Shown in pieces: positions 51,571-59,269 of a DNA stretch of 64,000 bases (positions within the stretch are counted from its first letter, which is position 1; each line of letters starts with the position of its first letter). The notes below the pieces were generated by a model. That model saw nothing but the letters and a program-made list of their open reading frames with translations. It did no database searches and was not told the DNA's origin. Position numbers and translations under genes: made by a program. Origin of the DNA: a virus; IMG/VR virus record IMGVR_UViG_3300028840_005080, positions 23,413 through 87,412 of that record; one strand, 5' to 3'.

Positions 51571-53235
51571 TCAAACAACAGACCAAAACATTTTTCGATA
51601 ATTTTCGGCTTGATTTTTCCACGTCCATGATTTTTCGATTGTTTCCCTTGCCTTGATTCCCATTTGTCTGCATTCTTCTCTGTTTTCTTTTAAATATTTT
51701 AATGCCTTAACATACTCATTTACATTATTTTTGTCTGAAATCATTATACCATTTTTTTCATTACCGTCAATATAAAATTCAGGAACATTTCCTATATTAT
51801 TTCCAATAAACGTCCTCCCGATACTACCTCCCTCAATTAAAAAATTCGGAGTTCCATCATAATCAGATGCTATCACAACACAATCTATATCATGATAAAA
51901 TTTTGGCATATCTTCATAATTTATCCGGTTTGTACTGTTATGTTTCGCAACCTGTGTTTTTAATTTTACATCAGCTTTCTGACAAGCCGGAATTATAATA
52001 TCTCGTAACCCCTTTCTTTTAATATCTTTACCAACATAACAAGCGGTAAATTCCTCTTTTATATTCCGCTCAAAAAATTCAAATTGTTTTTCATCTATTC
52101 CGTTTGGAACATAATGGCAATTATTATTCAAGTATTTGATTTTATTAAAAAGCAATATACTGTTTGCATGAATGGCATTTGCATTTTTCATTATTTGTTC
52201 AAAATTAGGAATATTGTTATATACATGTGCTGTTATTCCGGTAATGTATTTTGCCTTTCTATTTGGTAATCTTCTTTCATATGAAAAATACACATCTGCA
52301 TTTTGGTTCCATTCAAAAGTTATATCGATATCAAAATCATCCGATAACCATTTTTTTATGTTTATTGATTTTGTATTCCAACACCAAACCGGGGAATCTA
52401 TAAGTATATTAATTTTTGGTTTTTTATTAAGATTGATGTTAAATGTTTTTTTCTTATTCAGCCATTTATTACAAAAATATCTATGTGATTTTCTCCACGC
52501 CTCCTGACTATCAAAATCTTTTTGATTATTTACTGTCTGATGTTTCAAATGTTCTATGTTCGGATTTGGATGATATCCTATTGTATATCCTTTTCCCTTT
52601 GCCTTATAACAAAAATCAGCATCGGAAAACCAAGCCGGAGCATAATTTTCATCAAGATAGCCTATGGTTTCGACAATTTTCTTTTTTACTATAAGCCCAC
52701 CACCACCTACATATGCAAGCGGCCCTTTGTTATCTTTAATATCAAAAGCGTATCCGGACCTATCCATCGACCACGCTTCTGTTCCTACGATATCGGCTTC
52801 AATTGATTGAAGTTTATGGAGAGAATCAGAATTTATAAATTGATCATCATCGAGAATAAACAAAGTTATTCCCGTAGCCGCTTTCATTGTCTGATTTCTT
52901 GCAAGAATACAACCAAGATTTGTTTTATTTTCTATATAAATGTATTCGTTTTTTGAGAATAATTGATTTACGTTTGGCTCTGTAAAAGTTTTACATCCGT
53001 TATTCGCTACTACAACCTGATCTGTTTTTCTTTTGTGTTCTTTTATTCTTTCAAGACATTTTCTTATGTTTTTATCGTTGGCATAAACAATACAATAGGA
53101 AATATTTGGCTTTGACAAAATATCAACTGTTTTTCCAAATACTTCATCAACGGATATCGATTGGGAGCATCCGGGATTTTTTCTTCTTTCAAGCTGTCCG
53201 TTTGAGCAATGAATTTTATACCAGCATGGCTTCAT
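51571..53235 (-). CDS. Two-domain glycosyltransferase (GT2 plus GT4)
   Basis: A 554-residue protein. The N-terminal GT2 domain has VVVANNGC, LFILDDDQFI (DxD) and FSDADFCYKAKGKGY. The C-terminal GT-B/GT4 domain has YVPNGID, VIASDYDGTPNFLIEGGSIG and a typical tail with WKNQAENYRKMF. Such fused enzymes build short glycans. Acceptor unknown; neighbours suggest virion, host envelope or DNA. Confidence 0.75.
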   Translation of the reverse strand: MKPCWYKIHCSNGQLERRKNPGCSQSISVDEVFGKTVDILSKPNISYCIVYANDKNIRKCLERIKEHKRKTDQVVVANNGCKTFTEPNVNQLFSKNEYIYIENKTNLGCILARNQTMKAATGITLFILDDDQFINSDSLHKLQSIEADIVGTEAWSMDRSGYAFDIKDNKGPLAYVGGGGLIVKKKIVETIGYLDENYAPAWFSDADFCYKAKGKGYTIGYHPNPNIEHLKHQTVNNQKDFDSQEAWRKSHRYFCNKWLNKKKTFNINLNKKPKINILIDSPVWCWNTKSINIKKWLSDDFDIDITFEWNQNADVYFSYERRLPNRKAKYITGITAHVYNNIPNFEQIMKNANAIHANSILLFNKIKYLNNNCHYVPNGIDEKQFEFFERNIKEEFTACYVGKDIKRKGLRDIIIPACQKADVKLKTQVAKHNSTNRINYEDMPKFYHDIDCVVIASDYDGTPNFLIEGGSIGRTFIGNNIGNVPEFYIDGNEKNGIMISDKNNVNEYVKALKYLKENREECRQMGIKARETIEKSWTWKNQAENYRKMFWSVV

Positions 53236-54341
53236 TTAAAATCACACATTCCTTGAATAAAATGTGTTATATCAGGATCGTAATTTTTTATCCTTATACT
53301 TCCATCGATATGTGTGAACAACCACAAAGTCGGAACATTCAAAGCACTCGCCATATGCATAGGGCCTGTATCCGGACCAATGACAAGATCACATATATTT
53401 AACAAACTTGCTACCTGTCTTAATGATTTATTGAACCACGGATTTGATTTTCCGACTTTGTAATTTTTTGGTTTTGATTTTGCCACATCATACCCAATAA
53501 TGTTTTTATCTTCCAGTAATCTGTTTCTTAACTCATAAATTTTATCCCAAGATCTTACCGGAGCATTTGATTCAAGGATAAATGCAATTTTTTTAAATTC
53601 CCAGATATTGATCATTGAAAAATCATTCAATTCTTTTTCTGACAAATACAATTTTGGTCTTGGTGTTTCTTTTGGATTAAACCCGACTGAATCCATAAAT
53701 ACTTCTGAACGATTCATAGATACGTTTGGTTGATGTTTCATTTCATATTTGATACAATCCCGAGTCAGATCAATCACAACATCCCAATTTTTTTTTGTAA
53801 CATTGTCAGAATATGGAACAAGCGTATCTATATAGGGATTATTTTCAGCAAGACACAGAAATTCAGTAGGGCATGAATAAGTGATTTTGTAATTCGGATT
53901 TTTCTTTTTCGCATATTCAATAACCGGGAAAGTCATAATCACATCACCAAGCCCTCCGAGTTTTCTGAATATAAGCGTATTTACAGTCGTATCGAAATTT
54001 TGATAATCAGAAAGTTTTTGCTCTGAATAATTTACAATTCGATAAATTCTTGTTCCGTCGCCTCTTTCTGCTTGTTTTATTACAAAAGGAATTTTTTCGA
54101 GTTTTCTGGTAACAAATCTGTCCGAACAAAATATCAATCCGTTTTCAAATCGTAGATAATCCGCGATGCCAAGGAACAATTTATAATCAAAATGACAAAC
54201 ACAATCAAACACATCCGGATGTTTTGTAAGCCAATGATAAAGATTTATGTTATCGATTTGTTCCCACTCTGGTGTGATTTGATACGTTTGCTTTGAAAAT
54301 CTTACTCTTTTTGTTCCGGATTTTCTATATCTTGCCTTCAC
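53232..54341 (-). CDS. Heptosyltransferase-like glycosyltransferase (GT9)
   Basis: A 369-residue GT9 protein: IFRKLGGLGDVIMTFPVIEY and VIGPDTGPMHMASALNVPTLWLF, both hallmark motifs of LPS heptosyltransferases. The start is GTG 54341, overlapping the upstream TGA. Phage copies may remodel host LPS or join the glycan built by the neighbours. An N-terminal 110-residue extension is present. Confidence 0.75.
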   Translation of the reverse strand: MKARYRKSGTKRVRFSKQTYQITPEWEQIDNINLYHWLTKHPDVFDCVCHFDYKLFLGIADYLRFENGLIFCSDRFVTRKLEKIPFVIKQAERGDGTRIYRIVNYSEQKLSDYQNFDTTVNTLIFRKLGGLGDVIMTFPVIEYAKKKNPNYKITYSCPTEFLCLAENNPYIDTLVPYSDNVTKKNWDVVIDLTRDCIKYEMKHQPNVSMNRSEVFMDSVGFNPKETPRPKLYLSEKELNDFSMINIWEFKKIAFILESNAPVRSWDKIYELRNRLLEDKNIIGYDVAKSKPKNYKVGKSNPWFNKSLRQVASLLNICDLVIGPDTGPMHMASALNVPTLWLFTHIDGSIRIKNYDPDITHFIQGMCDFK

Positions 54342-54670
54342 TTCTCAGATGCTTTCTTTCTTCCGGGTTTTTTCTTTGTAATATATTTTGAAAGGATATC
54401 AGAAATTTCATTTTCGGTCAAATTTGTTTTTTCAATAAGTGATGTAATGTTGTCTTCAAACGCTTCTTTCGGCGATAATTGATATTGTTCATATTCGAAA
54501 AATTTTCCGTATTCTCTTTTCAATAATCTGAATGCGTTTGGCGAGATATTTTTTCCGGAAACAAAAACGCAATTTGGTGTGCATGCAATTTTTCTATATT
54601 CACTTAATGCGCTTAGCCCCTTGATTATAAAAACTTTTTCTTCTTTCCCTATATAAGTCAGTTTTTCCAT
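54338..54670 (-). CDS. Hypothetical protein (110 residues)
   Basis: A mixed alpha/beta protein (IIKGLSALSEYRKIACTPNCV) with a basic tail (KKKPGRKKASEK). Immediately downstream of the capsid gene and the third parS-like site. Not recognised; it may be a small head-region protein. Confidence 0.55.
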   Translation of the reverse strand: MEKLTYIGKEEKVFIIKGLSALSEYRKIACTPNCVFVSGKNISPNAFRLLKREYGKFFEYEQYQLSPKEAFEDNITSLIEKTNLTENEISDILSKYITKKKPGRKKASEK

Positions 54671-54687
54671 GAATTATCTTTCTGATA

Positions 54688-54703
54688 TGTTTCACGTGAA
54701 ACA
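54688..54703. promoter_or_regulatory. parS-like palindrome, copy 3
   Basis: Exact TGTTTCACGTGAAACA in the gap between the capsid stop and the next start, so it is not constrained by coding. Confidence 0.85.
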
Positions 54704-54750
54704 ATTTTAAAAAAGCGGGATATGTTTCAATCCCGCCAGAATAAAGAATA

Positions 54751-55752
54751 TTAGGCGTTCGGAGCCTCAGAAGATGTTACAATTTGTTTAATTGCTTTTG
54801 CACAAAGAACTTTGTCCTGATAAGCAATTTCAATCCCAACACCATGTTCAAATCCATAATCCCGAGTTTGTTCGTTCCAAGTCAGAACTTTGTTTTCTCC
54901 GTGTGCAATTGCTTCGGCTCCGATCATAACAGCACGAGAATAATAAACAGCCGGAGAATTGGCGTTTTGAGTTCTTCCGCAATTTGTAGATTCGTAAATT
55001 ACGGCACCGTCCAATTCACCCAAAGCGCCGGTAAAAATCGGATTCATTTTGCCACGTTCCGAACAATCACGATGATTTGTGATCCATTCCGTATCTTGTT
55101 TCAAGCTATAAGCCTGATAAGGATGAATCATACAAACAAAATATTCTTCGCCAGGCAATCCGGGAATAGAGATACCATGAATATTGTCGCCACGCATAAG
55201 AGCAACTGTTTTTCGGACTGTTTCTGCTGTGAATTCATCAGAACTGTCAATTGTATCAACAGAAGTAGCATCGCCTCCGTAAACAATCCCAATCGCTTCG
55301 GATTCCCAACCTACCGCCGCTGTCTGTTGCGCCGCTGTCCATTTGTCTTTGTCCTGCTTTTCGGCAATCCAACGGGCGAGCAAAGTCATAGCCATCTGTC
55401 TGAAGTCATTATTAATTTGCTTTTTCGCTTTTCCCGTCGAAGCAACCCCGTGCCTGATCCATTCCGGAACAACAGATACCTGCTGAGTAGTGATTTGTTC
55501 CTCGTTCCCAACAAGTGTACTTTCGCCTGTAACCCCCGTTCCCGTAAGATCGACAAGCCTGTTAACACGAATGGTATCGCCTGGTTCTGTAAGCAATTCT
55601 GTTTTGCGGATAATAGGCATTCCACTTCCTTCGTTACCCACAAATCGCTGCCACCATTGAAGCGCCTGAGCCTTCATAAACAGCTTCCGCGCCCAAATTT
55701 CAGGAATAAGATTCGCGAATTCCGTTGTCGTTGTCAGATTCATAAAAGCCAT
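54751..55752 (-). CDS. Major capsid protein (N4 gp56 family)
   Basis: A 333-residue protein. The start TTEFANLIPEIWARKLFMKA, the middle VGNEEQITTQQVSVVPEWIRHG and the end DYGFEHGVGIEIAYQDKVL fit the N4-gp56 family of HK97-fold major capsid proteins. GGGAGGT precedes ATG 55752. It follows the scaffold-like gene in a head operon led by promoter box D. Confidence 0.85.
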   Translation of the reverse strand: MAFMNLTTTTEFANLIPEIWARKLFMKAQALQWWQRFVGNEGSGMPIIRKTELLTEPGDTIRVNRLVDLTGTGVTGESTLVGNEEQITTQQVSVVPEWIRHGVASTGKAKKQINNDFRQMAMTLLARWIAEKQDKDKWTAAQQTAAVGWESEAIGIVYGGDATSVDTIDSSDEFTAETVRKTVALMRGDNIHGISIPGLPGEEYFVCMIHPYQAYSLKQDTEWITNHRDCSERGKMNPIFTGALGELDGAVIYESTNCGRTQNANSPAVYYSRAVMIGAEAIAHGENKVLTWNEQTRDYGFEHGVGIEIAYQDKVLCAKAIKQIVTSSEAPNA

Positions 55753-55844
55753 TTTTTAATACCTCCCAAACATATATATAATTCGATTTGAGTCAGTTTT
55801 TCAGCATTCCTTCAATCAATTCGGGAAGGCAATGGCATCAAGCC

Positions 55845-56624
55845 TTATTTCTTTTGTCTCTCCTCGATGCGATTCAAAATTTCGTCCATTTCTTTCAGTT
55901 CTTTGTCTGTCAATTCTTCTCTGTCTTTTGACAATAAAGTGTTCAATCTGTCAATATCCGGGACTTCGCTCATTTTATTATTATTCCCAGGAGCGGGTGT
56001 TTCCGGAACTTTTACACGAGTTTTTTTAAATTTGCTCATTTCATAAACAATTGATTCTTCGTTATGAATAAATTCTCCGTCATCATCTTTTTCAAGCAAA
56101 TTTCTTACAAATCCGTCACGCTCGTATTTTGAGGCAAATTGAATTCCCTGAGCTTGGGCAAGTCTGTCGATCATAATTTTTCTATCCTGAATTTTTGTCT
56201 TTTCGGATAGTTGACTTACGATTTTATCTTTTTCCTCAATTTGTCCTTTATAATCATTCACCTGATTCGCAAGTTTTTCAAGTTGCCTTGTGAGTTTTTC
56301 GATATCTGATGCACCGGCCAAATCACGTTCTTCTTTTTCTTTTTGAAGCTCAGAAAGTTGTTCTTGGATTTCGTCAAAAGTTTTGAGTTTTATATTCAAT
56401 TCTTTTTCGAGTTTACTTGCCTTTTCTTCCGCTTGCTTTACTCTGATTCGTTTTTCGGCAGCTTCGTTTCTAAGTTTTTCAACATAATCTTTATCGAAAA
56501 CCTTGGGCTCTTCTTTTTCTTTGGATTGTTCTGGTTTTAAAATAATTTTAGCAGGCTGAAATTTAGGTTCTTCCTGTGTTTCAGTTTGTTGGGATACCTG
56601 ATCCATTTTGTTTTCTTCTGACAT
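55845..56624 (-). CDS. Scaffold-like coiled-coil protein
   Basis: A 259-residue, charged, mostly coiled-coil protein (long E/K/Q heptads about 60-150) with Pro-rich segments (VKVPETPAPG). Start ATG 56624 has AAAGGG; the frame from 56654 does not. Such proteins upstream of the capsid gene act as scaffolds. No protease is visible beside it. Confidence 0.65.
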   Translation of the reverse strand: MSEENKMDQVSQQTETQEEPKFQPAKIILKPEQSKEKEEPKVFDKDYVEKLRNEAAEKRIRVKQAEEKASKLEKELNIKLKTFDEIQEQLSELQKEKEERDLAGASDIEKLTRQLEKLANQVNDYKGQIEEKDKIVSQLSEKTKIQDRKIMIDRLAQAQGIQFASKYERDGFVRNLLEKDDDGEFIHNEESIVYEMSKFKKTRVKVPETPAPGNNNKMSEVPDIDRLNTLLSKDREELTDKELKEMDEILNRIEERQKK

Positions 56625-56693
56625 AAAAGTTACCCTTTCTGTATAAAATGACAAAAATGTAATAATTTATGGAAAAGATAACAGAAAAGGATT

Positions 56694-56714
56694 TTATTAA
56701 AAAGTTAAAAATTA
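56694..56714 (-). promoter_or_regulatory. Repeated 21-bp promoter-like box, copy D
   Basis: Exact copy, then 9 bases, CTGTTATCTTTTCC and a TTACATTTTTGTC stem ahead of the scaffold gene. It follows a terminator, as does copy C. Confidence 0.7.
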
Positions 56715-56752
56715 AAAGAGGGGGTTGTTTGCTGAGCCTGGATGGATTAGAA

Positions 56753-56786
56753 ATAAAAAACCCGCTTCATTAATTTGAAGCGGGTT
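56753..56786 (-). terminator. Rho-independent terminator
   Basis: AACCCGCTTCA pairs with TGAAGCGGGTT (11 bp, 6-base loop), followed on the minus strand by TTTTTTATTT. It ends the single-gene unit 56813-57220. Confidence 0.85.
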
Positions 56787-56812
56787 AATGGATTTAAGTT
56801 TGTATTGTTATT

Positions 56813-57220
56813 TTATTCGGCATAAATGACTTTTGCCGAATTTACGATAATTTCGTTTTCCGCAACAGGCCCTATATCTCTTTTTCTTCCGTAATTCCAT
56901 CCGACTATGACATGAATATCATAACCGAAGTCCGTTGCCTGATCGTAGCAGGCTTCTATTTCCTCTTCCGGATTTTCAAGAAAAGCCTTTGGGTCTATTT
57001 TGAATCCGCATGTTCCTCCGACGGATTCCAGACTTTCCCACTCATCCGATCCGTATTCGATTTCATCCCAGCCATCAAAATCAAGAGATTTCGATTCTGG
57101 AATCCTTTCACCAACTTTGAAGGAGACTTGGTCGCCACGAATAGCGACAACCAAAGTGGGGTCATCAAGCCATAATTCGTAGTTTTCCCAATTTTTAATG
57201 GCTTCGATGATTTCTTTCAT
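56813..57220 (-). CDS. Acidic hypothetical protein in a single-gene unit
   Basis: A 135-residue very acidic protein rich in Trp/Glu/Asp (DGWDEIEYGSDEWESLESVG). AAAGGAG precedes ATG 57220. It has its own sigma70-type promoter and terminator, so it can be expressed apart from the head genes. Acidic small proteins often act as DNA mimics or inhibitors; that is a guess only. Not recognised. Confidence 0.65.
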   Translation of the reverse strand: MKEIIEAIKNWENYELWLDDPTLVVAIRGDQVSFKVGERIPESKSLDFDGWDEIEYGSDEWESLESVGGTCGFKIDPKAFLENPEEEIEACYDQATDFGYDIHVIVGWNYGRKRDIGPVAENEIIVNSAKVIYAE

Positions 57221-57268
57221 GTTTCAATCTCCTTTAAGTTTTGTTGTTTTTCCCCATGTTCTAAATAT

Positions 57269-57297
57269 ATAATAATATCAAAAAAAGGATTTGTCAA
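57269..57297 (-). promoter_or_regulatory. Sigma70-type promoter for the acidic protein gene
   Basis: Minus-strand TTGACA (57292-57297), 17-base spacer, TATTAT (57269-57274). One of the clearest promoters in the window. Confidence 0.8.
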
Positions 57298-57353
57298 GAG
57301 AAAAGTTTATTATTTTTTATATTTTTCAAACAGATGTGCAGTGGTGTATGGAG

Positions 57354-58424
57354 TTATATTGATTCAGGATTTGGGATTTCGTATTCATCAACAGGATTTG
57401 ATTCAAGCAATCCGATCATCTCTTCCATGTTTTTATACAGTAATTTTCCGGCCGCTCTTGTTGGATCATTCGGGATTATTCTTTTCTTTTCCCCGTTGAT
57501 ATTCGCAAACCATGATGATTTCTGATACGAATCCGGATCTGATTTCAATATATCAATTAATTTTATTCTTCTCTCTTCTATTGTCTGATTGATCCCTGTG
57601 TTTATATCGCTCCATTCGCATCTTGTATAAACCAAATCACATCGGCAAATATATCTCGGAGGAGGCCCATAAGTATCAAGCATTTGCTTTTCAGGGATAA
57701 CACCTGCAATTGATGCTTCAAGGCATATCGGTTTTGTTCTTCTGTCTATTGGATTACCGTTCCAACAACATTTCAAATTTTGTTTCTTCGCATCTTCCAT
57801 TACAAACGCAGTTCTTTGCGATACGGCATTTATGATCATTTCGGCTTCTGTCGATTGTCCGAATGAACTACCTATTCGAATCGATCCAAACTGAGTCAAC
57901 AATTGCTCAATTATTTTATCAATTGTTTGTTGTTGCGTTATCCCTCTAAGAAAAACACCATAAGCAAAATCATGCCATTTTTTTATTGTCTGATTTATTC
58001 TTTGAAATGACGCTTTGTTCAAATTTGACAACCTGGCATTCAAATCTTTTGTGATTATCGTTTTGTTTTCTAATCCGAAAAGATTGTTCCTGCTTTTTAT
58101 AAAATTTTTCTCTTGCTTTAGAACATCTCTGACAGTTGAATTAGAAACTTTTGAATATTTTTTTTTGTACGGATTAAACACCTTCTCTTCGGTTTTATTT
58201 AAAAATATGTTTATTTTCGCGATATTTGAATTTTTATTTGCAAGCCTGTTGTCTTTGTCTTTTTCCAAGTCTGACAAAAATTTCATATATTCTGTTGATG
58301 CTTTTTTATCTATTATATTGTTTAATCGATTTATGTCAGCTTGCGAGTCAGAAAGAATTTTATTTGAATCTTTTCTTGATCTTATTGCAAGCGAGTAAAA
58401 TTTTTTGCCGTTTGTGATGGTCAT
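57354..58424 (-). CDS. Minor head protein (SPP1 gp7 / Mu F-like)
   Basis: A 356-residue protein. Residues about 160-290 hold the phage-Mu F domain (YGVFLRGITQQQTIDKIIEQL, then EMIINAVSQRTAFVMED, and a Cys/Pro-rich CWNGNPIDRRTKPICL/GPPPRYICRCDLV). This protein usually associates with the portal in the procapsid. Its start follows copy 4 of the parS-like site. Confidence 0.8.
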   Translation of the reverse strand: MTITNGKKFYSLAIRSRKDSNKILSDSQADINRLNNIIDKKASTEYMKFLSDLEKDKDNRLANKNSNIAKINIFLNKTEEKVFNPYKKKYSKVSNSTVRDVLKQEKNFIKSRNNLFGLENKTIITKDLNARLSNLNKASFQRINQTIKKWHDFAYGVFLRGITQQQTIDKIIEQLLTQFGSIRIGSSFGQSTEAEMIINAVSQRTAFVMEDAKKQNLKCCWNGNPIDRRTKPICLEASIAGVIPEKQMLDTYGPPPRYICRCDLVYTRCEWSDINTGINQTIEERRIKLIDILKSDPDSYQKSSWFANINGEKKRIIPNDPTRAAGKLLYKNMEEMIGLLESNPVDEYEIPNPESI

Positions 58425-58444
58425 AATTGAAATGTATCCAAAAA

Positions 58445-58460
58445 TGTTTCACGTGAAACA
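58445..58460. promoter_or_regulatory. parS-like palindrome, copy 4
   Basis: Exact TGTTTCACGTGAAACA in the short gap between the endolysin stop (58461) and the minor head start (58424). Confidence 0.85.
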
Positions 58461-58997
58461 TTACATACAATATTTTTTATAATTATGGATAAATTCTTCC
58501 GGCTTCCCTTTTCCGAGATATGTATTATAATAATCTTTCCAATATTTTGCCATGCCTTTTACATCTCCGGAATCAGGTAGTTTTTTGGGAATAATCCAAT
58601 ATTTTATTCGAGTCATAATTATTTGATAAACAATGTTTCCTGTCATATGTAATTCGTTCGGGCCGTTTACTTTGCATGTTCTGATTATCTTTGATTCAAG
58701 CATTGGTCGTTTTTTGATAATGCGATCCCATAAATCTTTTTCAGTAATCGGCTCCATTTGAAATATTCCCTTTGCCGGCCCTCCTCCCCTTTGAACCAAT
58801 CCGGCCTGACCAAGATGTGTCTCCTGGGCCGCAGTCCCCATTAACAATTCAACCGCACTATCGGAATATAGATCAATATTTTTAAGTGTGATTTCAATTA
58901 AATTTCTCAAATCATTTTTATTAATCGGCATTTGCTCTAATCCGGCATAAGAATTTGATGATAGAAACAAGAATAAAAATAAAATTATTTTTTTCAT
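58461..58997 (-). CDS. Lysozyme-like endolysin with a signal peptide
   Basis: A 178-residue protein. MKKIILFLFLFLSSNSYAG is a Sec signal with an A-x-A-like site. The mature part has VELLMGTAAQETHLGQAG and GGPAKGIFQMEP, the E and GIFQ motifs of transglycosylase/lysozyme-fold enzymes. Export by Sec suggests secreted endolysin. The stop abuts parS copy 4. Confidence 0.7.
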   Translation of the reverse strand: MKKIILFLFLFLSSNSYAGLEQMPINKNDLRNLIEITLKNIDLYSDSAVELLMGTAAQETHLGQAGLVQRGGGPAKGIFQMEPITEKDLWDRIIKKRPMLESKIIRTCKVNGPNELHMTGNIVYQIIMTRIKYWIIPKKLPDSGDVKGMAKYWKDYYNTYLGKGKPEEFIHNYKKYCM

Positions 58998-59015
58998 AAA
59001 TAGTCGAAAATAGAA

Positions 59016-59195
59016 TCATTGTTTTCCTGATCCTATTTTATTTCCGACTTCGACCCCCAACAATACAAACAAATTACTCAAAACGTCCGAAACTATTGTT
59101 ATAAAATCATCAGATTTAAGTATCGATATGACTGTTATAATCATTATTGCCGTAACAGCGATCATTCTATAATTAATTTTTATCGGACTTTTCAT
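59016..59195 (-). CDS. Holin candidate
   Basis: A small membrane protein (59 residues from ATG 59195; the frame opens at GTG 59222). Two hydrophobic segments, IAVTAIMIITVISIL and IVSDVLSNLFVLLGVEVG, are separated by a short charged turn. Next to the endolysin, so a pore-forming holin is likely. Start uncertain. Confidence 0.6.
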   Translation of the reverse strand: MKSPIKINYRMIAVTAIMIITVISILKSDDFITIVSDVLSNLFVLLGVEVGNKIGSGKQ

Positions 59196-59250
59196 CTTTT
59201 TTCTTTTTCTTGCATAATTCACAATTGCATTTATGATGGTTTTCTGACAA
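59173..59250 (-). CDS. Possible 25-residue Cys/His-rich ORF
   Basis: TTG 59250 follows AAAGGAAA; it reads SENHHKCNCELCKKKKKDE to TAA 59173, with a C-x-C-x2-C pattern. It overlaps the holin candidate start. Low confidence because of the TTG start. Confidence 0.35.
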   Translation of the reverse strand: MSENHHKCNCELCKKKKKDEKSDKN

Positions 59251-59269
59251 TTTCCTTTTATAAATTTTT

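Noticed and set aside
54784-55791. A 335-codon plus-strand ORF
   Set aside because: It mirrors the capsid gene on the opposite strand, has no ribosome site and its composition is not protein-like.
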